This document shows positions 34,001 to 45,316 of a stretch of DNA of 64,000 nt, piece by piece (the stretch's first letter is position 1; every line of letters begins with the position of its first letter). The translations under genes were made by a program, and so were the position numbers. Origin of the DNA: Agrostemma githago (taxonomy: Eukaryota > Streptophyta > Magnoliopsida > Caryophyllales > Caryophyllaceae); NCBI GenBank assembly GCA_958450325.1, contig OY288251.1, positions 70,015,666 through 70,079,665 of the forward strand, given 5' to 3'. Under the pieces are notes generated by a model. That model had not been told where the DNA came from. It ran no database searches and saw only the letters and a list, made by a program, of their open reading frames with translations.

Positions 34001-35898
34001 GAAATTGTTGGAGATGAGGATAACTTTTATTCAAGGTGGGGAAGGTATTTTCCGAGGTTTTCGTCGGAGGAGGTGGAAATGGTGGCCAGGAATATTCCGA
34101 CTTCCATGAGGTGTAGTTTAAAACACTCTTAGAGGACACTAATGAATCTGAATCAACGTGGTTGTGGTAAGAAGATAACCATTGTAGGGAACTAGAAAAT
34201 TTGAACACCCCAATCCAATATGGTATGTAGTTTGAAAAGAGTTTCCTAGTTGGAGCTGTGTGTCTTTTGTTTTGATTCAGTTAGAGTCACTCGTCATCTT
34301 TTGTAAGGAAAATTCGACTTTGCCTACAAGTGGTTGTTTTCTTGTTTTTTGGCTTGACCCTCCCAATATGGTAAATCTAGAAATCTAGAATATGATTTGG
34401 CTAGCTTTGTAATTTTCAGGATGCTGATACAATGAATTATACTTCGTATTACATTTTCATTTGATCACAGTTACTGCATGTACTTATTTTAAAGAATTGT
34501 TGTCCACAGGAAACCATCGGTCATACTTTCATTGTTTGCCCTGTCATATGAGCTGAGTAGAGGTGGCTCTCAGCATAGGATCCATAGATTGTTTGAGAGA
34601 GCGTTGACAAATGATAGGCTACGTATGTCTGTCTTTCTCTGGCGGCGGTATATTGCATATGAGATTGATATGGGGAACGTATCTGCTGCAAGACGAGTCT
34701 TTTTCCGGGCCATCCATGCATGTCCATGGTAAGACAGTTAAAAAATTGCTTTCAATATTGTTTTCAGAATTGTTTAAAATGCTTCTATTGTTTTAAGTAC
34801 TGTAAGTAATAACTGGAAAATGTTGATTCATGCTGCAAATAGAATACGAGATTGTTTGGTTGCCTTAATTTATGTAGTTACCTTAGGCTCTTAACCGTCT
34901 TAACTAGTAGAGTTGAGTGTTCTGTTAGGTCTCTGTCATTTAAAGCTTTGAGCGAGTCATGACAATCGAGAACACGATTCTTGTTTGTCAAACTGCTAGA
35001 CCCTAGTGATCATGTAATAAGGCTAACATGCGTTTGTCTGTAAGGCAAAATATTACATAGGCCAATCACTAATGTGTTTCATTTAAAATCTTCAAATGCT
35101 GCTCACATTTGTTATCATTGATTGATCGTCTTGTTGATATGTATGTTCAAATTCTTTGAAATAAATAAATAATAGAAGTGTGATACATTTTGCGATTCTA
35201 GACAGGAGGAATCATTCTATTGGTCAATGTAGAGTGATGCTTCCTTTGTTATCCTTAATTTAATACTTGTACTCCCTCCATCTCGATTTTATTGTCGCCT
35301 TTTCCTTATTTGTACATCCCAAATTAAGTCCCCCTTTCTGAACATAGTAAGTCAAATTACTTGGCCGAATAGTAAAGATGCAGTGCACTTTTGCAATCTG
35401 TCTTAAGTACCTGGGATATGTATGATGGTATAGATCTTAAGCACAATTATCAGTATGTTGCCACTCCTGTGGCAAATGGGTTTACTGATCTCGGACTCTT
35501 GGTAGTAAATGTGGTTACGACTTCATAATTTCATATGCTGTGGTTAAAACCTGTGAAGACTGCACCAGTTCTGTATCTAGGGCACGTTGTCAATGATTTC
35601 CAGTTTAATGTCCAATGATTTCTCAAGAGACGATATCATGTTAATATACTTTTTACATGACAAACATCGTCAATATTGCTTTCTCGTTGCTGCTCTTATC
35701 CATCAAGCGTTTTAACGTGACAATCGTGATCGATCTCTCAGGTCAAAGACGCTATGGCTAGACGGTTTTCAGAAGCTGAACAAGATTCTGAGTGCAAAAG
35801 AGCTGTCAGATCTGCAGGAAGTAATGCGGGAGAAAGAGCTAAATCTGAGAACAGACATTTATGAGATTCTCCTGCAGGATGAATTAAACAACAGCTAA
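25090..35898 (+). CDS. NRDE2: NRDE2 homologue (nuclear RNAi-defective 2, HAT-repeat protein)
   Basis: Nuclear protein that, in animals and fungi, works with the MTR4 helicase and spliceosome factors in RNA surveillance and nuclear silencing. Ten exons, 25090-25592, 26422-27172, 28406-29030, 29183-29348, 30597-30951, 31115-31225, 31613-31961, 33063-33288, 34510-34728 and 35742-35898, give 1153 residues in frame, the family's size. The N-terminus is Pro/Thr-rich and then strongly basic (RRKHSKRKKKEKRKRN), a likely nuclear signal. Next comes the family's YYFDSRGDPDNLAFG block, then helical HAT/TPR-like repeats (HPYNVKAWLDFAEFQD, APLLYLWY-type YTPLLYLWYSEMELAG, WRRYIAYEIDMGNVSAAR). Introns of 1 kb or more carry repeats. 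It is divergent from AGO1. Confidence 0.93.
25652..26190 (+). repeat. Three imperfect direct repeats in NRDE2 intron 1
   Basis: Units at about 25652-25727, 25849-25945 and 26096-26190 share TTGAGTTGATGATTTGATAC, then CCTTTGATTT, then TATATGAACACTTCAAT and GACTAATTTTAGT. Spacing is about 197 and 247 bp. They lie in the 829-bp first intron and probably arose by local duplication. Confidence 0.65.
27173..28405 (+). other. NRDE2 intron 2
   Basis: A 1.2-kb intron with a GTGTGTTTGGACTTTGAATA segment resembling the duplicated words in the 10.1-kb intron, and a CGGAGTATTTTTT MITE-like end near 27777. No exon or intact element was recognised. Confidence 0.4.
29349..30596 (+). other. NRDE2 intron 4
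   Basis: A 1.2-kb intron without recognisable coding or mobile sequence. The exon after it begins CAGTGG and restores the reading frame. Confidence 0.4.
31962..34509 (+). other. NRDE2 introns 7 and 8, flanking exon 33063-33288
   Basis: Two introns of about 1.1 and 1.2 kb around a 226-bp exon. Only AT-rich sequence and scattered repeat words were seen. The open stretches inside are short and do not resemble known proteins. Confidence 0.35.
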
Positions 35899-36247
35899 TA
35901 AGCCATTAATGGATTAGTCACTAATGACGTGTTTCTGTGTATGAATATGAATTGTACATTATCTTTGCTTCCAGTGTATGTGTATGCATTGTGTTTGTTA
36001 GATTGTAACCCCCTTCTTCACGTCATTTGTACAATAATTAACATGATCTCCAACCAACTAGATCACAAAACCTAGGAAGAGACGGTCTTTCTCATGTTAA
36101 CGAGAGACCTCTCACAGACTCACATAATAGTGGATCCTGCCTATTTTGTTTTTTTGATTTTTTACTTAATGTCTTTGCTTACTTAGTGAGAGACGGTCTC
36201 TTCATAGAGTCGTTGACCTACTCATTCCGGATTACCCTATAATGATA
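35899..36247. other. NRDE2 3' flank
   Basis: Holds the NRDE2 3' UTR and two GAGACGGTCTTT/GAGACGGTCTCTT words near 36079 and 36190, likely a MITE remnant. No gene. Confidence 0.35.
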
Positions 36248-36407
36248 CTCCCTTCCCTTTACTAAGATGTTTCACATTTCTGTTTTAGGTAACTTCACTA
36301 AGATATTCCATCCTCCTTTTTAGTATACCTTTGTGGTTCACATTATTCGCGATCCTACCCTTTTTTCTCACTTAATGAAAGTGGAACATCATTAAGAAGG
36401 GAGGGAG
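36248..36407. mobile_element. Stowaway-like MITE
   Basis: About 160 bp. The left end CTCCCTTCCCTTTACTAAGA pairs with the right end AAGAAGGGAGGGAG, and internal GTTTCACATTTC pairs with GAAAGTGGAACATC. A TA precedes the left end; the right flanking TA is mutated (TC). Confidence 0.65.
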
Positions 36408-38949
36408 TCTCTCAATTCCAAACAGATGTTCTCATTTGATTATTTTATTCTTCACATTGATATAAAAGTGGGAAGTTGGATAGAGGGAGTAGTCATTATT
36501 ATTGTGATCTGTGGACAGTTTGATTACTAATCAGTAATCAGTAGGTGTGTAAGATTGGTTAGTCGACAATACGATCAACTCGAAAGGATGGAAAGGTAAT
36601 ACGGAATAGTAGGACCGGACCTAGTATTCGATATCTTTACCTAACCCCTAGATGAAGATGAAGACCTCTTGAGTGTTGGTTCATTATCATAAAATTAGAT
36701 ACAACAAACGGACAAGAATCATGATTTTGAGCAAGTCCTTTTTGGCTTATTAATTTATCTTTAGCATTGTGTCCTACGAGTAGTTGATTCCTTACATATC
36801 TCAACATCTCAAGTCTCAACACATTCCTTTCACGTTACAGAGTAGAGTATTCTTTTATGTTTTACATTTCACTTTTGGAAACTCAGACACCATTTTCCTA
36901 TTTCTTTTCCTCCTCTTCAGTCTTCATGTCATGACTTCATTTATAAATTTTATAATGAACTCGGCCTTATGGTACCGTTACCTACCCCGGCACATCCCAT
37001 ACCCACCAAAATACCTTCACCCATCACCAAAATCACTTCGTAATGCGCCAAGACACGGTCTTTATTACTTCCCCTTTTTGAATTAGTCCTATGAATTATT
37101 ACCCTATACAAAGAATAACAAATAGTCTCTCATGACAACCTTAGATAACTAACTATTCTATCAAAAGAGAAGATCTTACAATATTTTATTGTAAGACTGT
37201 CTCACTTGAGAATGTATAACTTATTTTAACCATCATACAAACTCAATTAATTTTTGCATTCTAGAACATTGTAACCTGATACTCCGTGTTATATTAAAAA
37301 ATTGGTCTCCCTTTTTGACATATATATCACCTAGATCATCAATCATTCAATCTATATGTATGATATCTGTCCAATAAAATATGTATAACGAATATACTCA
37401 TGACAAATAAGATACGTTAACCTCTCATCACTCCCTAGAGACAAACGTAGAGGAAATGTCATTGTATGACGCTAGCTGCATCTTGCGATAATGCGGCTCA
37501 AAGACCAAGTAGTAGTGCAGCCGCAATATGGAGTTCTTTGGAACACAGACTCTTAAGATGTACGGACAGTAACTTATGAGTATGAGTAGTATATTTCAAT
37601 ACAAGATGCGGTTAAATTCTAAGTTTCCCATCATTTGACCCGACTCGTTAAATGTTGTTACTACTACAAGTCTAGAAAGTAATTATTATGATCTAAGCAT
37701 GACGTTTTTTATAACTATATTGTATTTGACACATTAACGACTTTAGTTAGTTGGAATAGTATTAAACGTCTAGAATAATGATTAATGTGGGATGAACTCA
37801 CATTTTAAAATAATTGAGTCAATGGTTTTTATTGTTAACATGAGTAGAATTGACCTAATCTATATAGTACAAAATTAATGTAAAATGATTATGGGTCTTG
37901 AGATCCCTTTATTTCTAGAAAATAAAATGTTTTATCGTAATGAGAATATGAGATCATGCAATTAAAATGACCTCATCATGCGAAAGTAACACTCATAATC
38001 ACATTTCATATTTATGTTGGGATGTTCAATTTTTTTGTTAGGTTAGGTTTTTGAGGCAGTTACGGTTTCAAAATCATAACAATAATCATTAAAAATTATT
38101 AGGTTAAAACATCTTCGTTAACGCATAGACATAATATGAACACATTTAAGATATAAATATATAGGGTTGAAATCTCATGAAAACCAAAGTTCAATAAGAA
38201 ACCGTCAGCACCAGCCAAGATGTCCCCCGGCCCCCTCTCCTCTTTGTAATTTTGTCTTCATTAAAAGTGTATGTGGAGCCCCTAGAAGTGTATGTGGAGC
38301 CTATAGAAATGTCAAATGCATGTAGCTAATTCTGACGGTTCTTATTATACCCCCAATTATTTATCTACGTATTTTTTATATTGTTATACAATTAAACATT
38401 ATGTCAAAAACACGTTCTCAACTGTTGGTCTGGGTCCAGCAAGACTTAGAGCGAAAATATCAACTTACAAATATCGATCTTTACTGATCCACACTCTATT
38501 CATCTCAATTAAAAATCATAATCTTATATAATTTCAAACTTTACATCTTTCTTGTAATATTAGGTGAATGTGGTAAGACACAGGTATATAATGTAAGTTC
38601 CCATTGGTAAGTCGGGCAGTGGAATAAGTATAATAAATCAGCAGCAGCAGCAGCAGCAGCACTACATTTCAAGCAAATCGCGTTAATTTTATTCAAAGAA
38701 CTGATGCGTGATGCTACACTGCATAGTGCATACAAACAACCCCCGCGTATTACATACGCCTAAGTAAACGATTGCTAACCTTCCTACCTTCCTCTCTCTC
38801 TCCTCCACACATCACATATCTCTTCTCTTCTTTATTGCCAAAACACCACACGTTGACTTTTAACTTATCCCAAATATATACTCCTAATAACCCGAATCTC
38901 TTTTCACTCAAATGATGAATATATCAGTCATAAATTTATGATCAGTTAA
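36408..38949. other. AT-rich intergenic region
   Basis: About 2.5 kb between NRDE2 and the Nudix gene. It includes a short duplicated word (AGTGTATGTGGAGCC near 38266 and 38288) and a CAG microsatellite near 38640. I saw no coding exon, RNA gene or complete mobile element. Confidence 0.4.
38637..38661 (+). repeat. CAG trinucleotide microsatellite
   Basis: About seven to eight CAG units in non-coding DNA. Length polymorphism is likely. Confidence 0.85.
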
Positions 38950-38962
38950 TATCTCATCCAAA

Positions 38963-39084
38963 ATCAAAGATCAGATGTTTTGACCTAATGATTAGGACTA
39001 GTTACCTACCGTATCTTGAACAGTATGTCTCAAGTTCGAATCTCTGTCTCCTATATTGTACTGCAGAAAGAAGAAAAAAAAAAT
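38963..39084 (+). mobile_element. Short SINE with perfect 13-bp target-site duplication
   Basis: The 122-bp element ends in an A-rich tail (AAGAAGAAAAAAAAAA) and contains a pol III B-box-like CAAGTTCGAATCTC. It is flanked on both sides by TATCTCATCCAAA (38950-38962 and 39085-39097), a perfect duplication of the kind left by LINE-assisted retrotransposition. The intact duplication suggests fairly recent insertion. Confidence 0.8.
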
Positions 39085-39097
39085 TATCTCATCCAAA

Positions 39098-39768
39098 TGA
39101 GTAGAAAAATACGGACATTTACTACTGTATTACCTAAACATTCTAATTTTGTTTAATTTAGTTGATATTTCATCCCTGCAGTCTAATTTTGTTTGAATAG
39201 ACCAGAGACAGTCTCTCATTAAACTATTGAACATCAATTATAGTATACAGATGAAAATAGTCACCATCTACAATAAAAAGGGTTAGTTTGGTACAAAAAA
39301 TACTCCATACAAAACGAAATGATCTGTTTGAGAAATATCTAATACTACTATATAATAATAAAAAATACTGGAAAAGTGGTATCTGGCTAAAATTAATGAG
39401 AGACCGTCTTTCGAAAAATTTTACAGATGATTTTGTTTTATCTAGGTGATACTTATTTGATTCATGACGGTCTAATTTGTTTTATCTATATGATATTTGA
39501 TCGTTTTATGACGGATATATTTGAGAGATGGAAAAGCTGCTGGTGGAGTAGTCTCTATATATAATCAATTCCAAATCATGAAAAAAGAATCCAATTACCA
39601 AATTAAGCATTGGAGAGTATTGTACACCCATTTTCTTCAAATTCATCCTAATTATCAACTTCCTCCATAAATAGTTATAATCCACTCCTTCATTTGCTGT
39701 ACCTTATCATTATAAATTATCTTTTTGGTACCAATTTTAAGGGTCTTTCTTCCTTCTTACTAATAATC
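39098..39768. other. Nudix gene upstream region
   Basis: AT-rich promoter region with GAGACAGTCTCTC and GAGACCGTCTTTC repeat words near 39187 and 39400 (MITE fragments). A CATAAATAG word near 39665, about 100 bp before the start codon, could serve as a TATA box. Nothing else recognised. Confidence 0.35.
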
Positions 39769-42067
39769 ATGGAAACTGAGATGATTAAGAAGCTTGTTCA
39801 TGTTCCTTCACGTATTGGCCGTGAATTGCAGCGCTACCATTCCGGTCGTCGTCAAGTTGTCGGGTATGATTCAATTCTTCATCTTTTATTTTATCGATTT
39901 TTTTTTAATTTAATTTGGGTATTTTTTTAGTTTTGAATGAAGGAATTTGATGAAATAATTACTGGGTTTTTGATTCATTTTGTTCTTAATAACTTTGGAT
40001 CTACCCATCTATCCGGAAATAAACTAAATTAGTCTCTTGTAAAACGGTTTCAAGACGGAAATGGCGTTACATTTCTGTCATTATTCATAAAAATGAAATT
40101 ATTTGATTGAAGAAATTTATAAATCCGTCTTAGATAAATCAATCTCTTTGTATAATGATATTATTACATTTATAATCGTCTTAAGATTAAAAAAAATCGA
40201 TTATTGAATCTCACAGTATGATTATCGTGAGATATTTGATTGAGGTGGGACCGTGTTATATGATAATTTGTTTTATGATTTTTTCGCGGTTTATACTATT
40301 TGACCCGTTTTAAGATTTTGATTCGATTTGACTTTTTATTATAGCTAACTGAAAATGGGTTTGTTTTGATTTACAAAATGATTGCAGATGCATACCATAC
40401 AGATTGCTTGACAATTTCTCCACCTCCATTTATGATGAACTCCAAGTTCTCATGGTCAGCTCTCAAAAGGGTGATGCAATGATGTTTCCTAAGGTACTAT
40501 TATTTGACCCGTTACAAGTTTGTGACGGATATTCTGATCATAGACAAGAATTGTCGGCCTTCATTGTATAGGTGATTGAATTGGAAATTAATTTTGTATG
40601 ATTTTGATTGTGTAGGGAGGTTGGGAGACGGATGAATCGATGCAAGAAGCTGCTGTACGCGAGAGCTTAGAAGAGGCTGGTGTTATTGGTAGCATTCAGG
40701 TAAATAAATGACGGGTTTTGGTTTTGGTTGAATTGGTTCGTTCTCAGCATCGCTTGGTGAATGTGGCTAAGTGTGGTTATGGGTTTAATTTGAATGCAGA
40801 ATGGATTGGGACAGTGGACTTATAAGAGCAAAAACCAAGATATACAACATGATGGATATATGTTTCCGTTGCTCGTTGAAGAGGAATTGGAGTATTGGCC
40901 TGAGAAAGATTCTCGCCAGCGCAAATGGGTATGCACTGAAATCGACTCAGTAACCTTAACTGCGCGCGCATCTTTTGTTTCAATCTAATCCGTCTGTGTT
41001 TATAACTAGTTTAGGCATAATGCATATCTGTTGAAGCTGAAGCATGTTCTAAGTATGATAATCTAATCAGTCTGTATTTGTAACGAGCTTAGGCATAAAT
41101 GCATAATGCATATCTGCTGAAGCTGACCGTCTGTATTTATATTTTGTAACAAGCTTAGGCATAATGCATATGCATATCTGCCGAAGCTGAAGCATGTTCT
41201 AGCTACGATAATCTAATCTGTCTGTGGCATAATGCGTATCTGCTGAAGCTGAAACATGTTCTAGTTATAATAATCTAATCCGTCTGTAGTATAATGCATA
41301 TCTGCTGAAGCTGAAGCATGTTTTAGCTACGATTGTCTAAACTGTCTGTGGCATAATGCATATCTGCTGAAGCAGAAACATGTTCTAGTTACAGTATAAT
41401 AATCTAATCCGTCTGTAGCATAATGCGTATCTGCTAAAGCAGAAGCATGTTCTAGGCTAGCCATGATAATCTAACCCGTCTGTAGCATAATGCATATGTG
41501 CTGAAGCTGAAGCATGTTCTTTCTACGATGATCTAACCCATTTGTGGCATAATGCATATATGCTGAAGCTTGTTCGAGTTATGACCATCTAATCGGTTTG
41601 TGATTATATGTATATAGGTCATGGTCAACGATGCTCAACGACTATGCCCACATAAATGGATGAAAGAAGCTTTGGACCTGCTTGTTCAACGACTCACAAT
41701 CGACAAATATGCAATCGATGCTGCATCAACTCCACGCTTTTCGCAACAAGCTATGTCGTTGCTCTACTACTTACAAACCCCACACTTTCCTCAAACTGAA
41801 ACCAGGCTTTCGAGCAACAGAAAGACAGTCTCCCCAAAGATCAACAACAAAGGTGAAACCGGTCACTTGTCCGAGAGGTTGGTTTCTTCACGGCTCAAGA
41901 AAACAAAGAGTGAAGCATCAGGGTACCGGAATCTGAGCACGTATCTGCACAGACTAAATAGCTGCTCCGCATCACTTCAGATGAACACGTCTACATGTGA
42001 AACAACGGTTTTGTTTTCGATAGAAGTAGCAACAACAGAAAAGGGATGTCGGAAAATTTCAGCATAG
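39769..42067 (+). CDS. Nudix hydrolase with long C-terminal tail
   Basis: Hydrolase for nucleoside-diphosphate-linked or polyphosphate substrates; the plant group (NUDT4/12/13/16/17/18/21-like) includes diadenosine and inositol polyphosphate hydrolases. Five exons, 39769-39863, 40388-40493, 40616-40699, 40800-40928 and 41618-42067, give 287 residues. The start METEMIKKLVHVPSRIGREL and the core CIPYRL...QVLMVSS are typical. The Nudix box is complete: G-x5-E-x7-RESLEEAGV within GGWETDESMQEAAVRESLEE. After the usual end of the fold (near KWMKEALDLLVQRLTI) comes a tail of about 115 residues, Ser/Thr/Lys-rich, with no domain I know. Relatives I recall are about 180-200 residues. Exact paralogue and substrate are unresolved. 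Confidence 0.88.
40985..41605 (+). repeat. Minisatellite in the last Nudix intron, about nine units of 60-70 bp
   Basis: Units contain CATAATGCATATCTGCTGAA, then GCTGAAGCATGTTCTAGCTA and TAATCTAATCCGTCTGT. Copies begin near 41015, 41103, 41157, 41226, 41290, 41350, 41417, 41484 and 41544. They fill most of the 689-bp intron between 40929 and 41617. Variation between units is moderate. It does not reach the splice sites. Confidence 0.9.
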
Positions 42068-43309
42068 ACTGTACACTTCCATCATGTTATTTACTGGAAG
42101 TTATGGTTGAACAAAAGTAGTAAAGCTCCAATTTTACTGTCACTTGTTCGATTATATAGAGAGACACCCACCGTCTTTTGTGCCTGCATTAGTATCTTGA
42201 TCGGCCTTTTTGGTTGCTTTGTCGAGGGTATTATTAGTAAGTATTACATTAGCAGCATTAATGGTAGATTGCGCAAGCAAATCCCAATATAAAACAAGGA
42301 TTAAGCAAAGAACGAGCTCGGATAAGAGAGCAGTGGTGAAGAAGAACTGTCATCTTCATGGACTTCATTTACCTCAAACTCGATTTTACTGAATACTTAT
42401 ATATAAGAATTTTTTTTCTATCATTCTCTCTTCGAAACAAGGTTTGTGTTTTGTCTTATAAAGATTTTGGCAAAACACATTAGTCATTCTCTTGATGGAC
42501 TCGTTTTAGTTTCGCAGTTTTCTTCCCTGACTTTGCTCAAAACTTATATGACATGGTTGCGATAGTACTGTACAAACATCGGAATCTATGAACACCACCT
42601 AAAACGATTATGAACAGTGGGTAATGCTCTCTAACCTGAATCAGATTAACCAACGCAGATATATCTGGATACGAGATCAATAAAGAGCAAATGTAGTAGC
42701 GAATTTTTCAAGGTTGATGTAATCAACTCATAATCTCGTATCAATATCACAAATTCTAGATGAATCGTGCATATCCACTTTAAACTTAAAACGAATAAAA
42801 TAAAGCGATGAGGTAAAAGCCGGATATGTAAAGCCTTACAAAAATATTGTCTCAACTCTTCCAATGTTCCAAAGGAGTACAATTATTGAACTTATTTAAA
42901 GTTTAAAATATGATTCAGATGTCAACTACAGCAGTTTATTTGCTAATTTTATTATTATTATTAGAATTAATAACATGATCTCGGGTTGTACGTCGTTCAC
43001 CTGCAGCATTGTAAATTAGAGGCTGTAATGAATTGTACGAGAAACCAACGGCAGTCCACAAAACACACTGCATTGCAACAAGTGAAAGACGTGGATGGAA
43101 GAGGTTGACAACTATGCAGTTTTACCTCTCCTTTGTGACGGGTCAAATATCATTCACAAGATAGATGGTAAGTATAATATTAGAGACTTTTTAGAGCACT
43201 CGGAAAATAATTTATCTTTATTTATTCATATAAATGATATTTGACGTAAAAAAAAATTATATTACAAGTATTTTCGTAACGAGATGAAGAGTGGGGACAG
43301 AGGTAGAGC
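42068..43309. other. Nudix 3' flank and AT-rich spacer
   Basis: Contains the Nudix 3' UTR and AT-rich spacer. No coding exon or intact element was identified. Confidence 0.4.
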
Positions 43310-44143
43310 GGATCTCTTGTCCCATTTTAGTGTTCCACCCTGTATGCCACACCATACACTGGATGACAAATCGTCTATTGAATCAATAAAATATGTAACA
43401 AATATCATAATCAATTGATGTGTCATCTAGTTTATGGTGTGGGACTAGACCTGTCAAAAACTGACCCGACCCGAAAACCCGACCCGAAACCGCCCGAAAA
43501 AAACCCGGAAAAACCCGCCCGAAAATGACCGAAACCCGAAAGTGACCCAACCCGCTAATAACCCGAATATATTGGGTCAAAACCCGCCCGAACCCGTTAC
43601 CCGCCCGAAAATAGATAAATTAAAAAAATATTACTATTATACAATAAAGTTTCTCAAAAACACTAAGAAATATTTTTTTTCCCTCAAAATTTTAAGAAAT
43701 AATATTTATATATACATCTTTAAAATCATATTTTTATGAGATGATTATTATAATGAGAAAAAAAATCAATAAATCGAGTCAAAGTTCGTCATATATATTC
43801 GTACTTCCTATAGAAATAAAATATCAATGTAAATTAAAAGATATATTAAATAAAACATGTTTATTTTCACTAATATCATATATTAAATGAGATGATTAAG
43901 AAAATTAAGAATAAAATTGTATTTATGACTAAAAAAAAGTAAAGAAAATTAATGTTTTTAAAGTGCGTTAATAAACCGTATTTGACCCGAACCCGACCCG
44001 AAACCCGTATAAACCCGACCCGTATAAAACCCGTATTTTTCAAACCCGAAATACACCCGACCCGTATTTTACCCGAACCCGAAACCCGACCGCCCGACCC
44101 GTTTGACAGATCTATGTGGGACACAAAATAGGACAGAAGATAC
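43310..44143. mobile_element. Fold-back MITE split by a hAT-like insertion
   Basis: The left arm, GATCTCTTGTCCCATTTTAG then CCACACCATACACTGGATGA (43311 on), pairs with right-hand sequence. The right half is in two pieces: TCATCTAGTTTATGGTGTGG before the inner element and GACACAAAATAGGACAGAAG after it. Removing the inner element and one duplication restores a continuous inverted repeat. Its end resembles that of the 45.8-kb element (GATCCTCTGTCCCAT). Confidence 0.65.
43446..44114. mobile_element. Non-autonomous hAT-like element with ACCCGACCCGAA arrays
   Basis: 669 bp flanked by the perfect 8-bp duplication TGTGGGAC (43438-43445 and 44115-44122), the hAT signature. The terminal inverted repeats are TAGACCTGTCAAA and, reversed, TAGATCTGTCAAA. 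Inside each end lie degenerate ACCCG/CCCGAA tandem repeats, and the centre is AT-rich without an open frame. It has no transposase. Confidence 0.85.
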
Positions 44144-44430
44144 GTACTGGGACAGAGGGGGCATGATACGGCAAAAAAAAAACCAAATGAAGAAGAGGAG
44201 AGTAAACACGTAAGACAGCTGAGGCCACATACATACTCAGTCCCCCAACTCCCGTGACCCACAATCATTCACAGATATCAGGCAGGCAGGCTCTGTATGA
44301 CAAAACATACGTACTACATCCAACGCCTGTTGTTCACCAACCCCTGCCCATACCATCCCATTCTTCTCCATTATTTTTTTGATTAACTTAGGGAAGTAGT
44401 TTCTGAATAACACAACATTAACATTTTGGA

Positions 44431-44674
44431 AGAGACAGTCTCTTAATAATTTATTGAAAAATCACTATTCAATACAACTCTATATTCTATTCGTACATTA
44501 AATGACAACTTTGTTTTGTATCTGTTTTTATAAGAAGCGTATCTTTTTTATATTTGTATACTCATTTATGTTAATCGTAAATGCTTCTATTAAGTTTGGT
44601 ACCATTGTTACTTCCATTTGTACTTAATCTCTCAGTAAAACTAATGAGATATCATTTCTCATGAGACCGTCTCT
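44431..44674 (+). mobile_element. MITE, AGAGACAGTCTC-ended family, copy 1
   Basis: Begins AGAGACAGTCTCTTAATAAT and ends CATGAGACCGTCTCT. Internal TTATAAGAAGCGTATC and TTTGGTACCATTGTTACTT are shared, in reverse orientation, with the element at 45102-45316. Target duplication unclear. Confidence 0.65.
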
Positions 44675-45101
44675 TTTGATTAAAAGTGGGAAGATCGTTG
44701 TGGAGGAGAGAGTAATTTTAAATAAAAAAAACGGAGGGAGAAATGAGATGAGGATTTTATCCCATGACACCACTAAGACGACGACGTGGTCTCACTTCTA
44801 GAGTAGTCATCCTAATCCGCTCTTTTCATGCACGGCACCCACTCCTCACTTGTCAAATTACCTAACTACCCCCCCTTCCAATTTGACCATTGAACTCAGC
44901 CCCTCAGAGGCGCGTGTGCTCCCACAAACTCACTCACCGACTCACCCGCATTTCCTCATTCTCAATTTCTCCATTGCTGCTCCATAAATCTTTAGCTTCG
45001 TATCACTTGCGACACACGTATCCGTCGTAACATTAAAACATGTTAAATATATATATATATCCCAGTTAGGAATGACATGGCAAAAAAAATAGAGAAGGTC
45101 T

Positions 45102-45316
45102 TCTGAGAGACAGTTTCTCATTAACTTTACTGAGAGACCAAATACAAATGAAAGTAACAACGGTACCAAACATAATATAAAGAGTATACAAATATAAAGA
45201 TGGTACGCTTCTTATAAAAACAGGTACAAAACAAAGTTGTTATTTAATGGTAGAAATAGTACATATAGTGGTACTGAAGAATGGTCTCTCAATAAATTAT
45301 TGAGAGCCCGTCTCTC
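45102..45316 (-). mobile_element. MITE, AGAGACAGTCTC-ended family, copy 2 (inverted)
   Basis: Reverse-oriented relative of the element at 44431-44674: AGTAACAACGGTACCAAAC and GGTACGCTTCTTATAAA are reverse complements of its internal words. Ends carry GAGAGACAGTTTCTC and GAGAGCCCGTCTCTC. The two copies could pair as a long hairpin with a loop of about 430 bp. Confidence 0.65.

Noticed and set aside
35270..35400. Intact MITE beginning ACTCCCTCCATCTCGATTTT
   Set aside because: Only the left end is present; no partner end or TA on the right, so a truncated remnant at most.
40985..41605. CRISPR-like array of regular repeats
   Set aside because: Plant intron with contiguous degenerate units and no unique spacers; it is a minisatellite.
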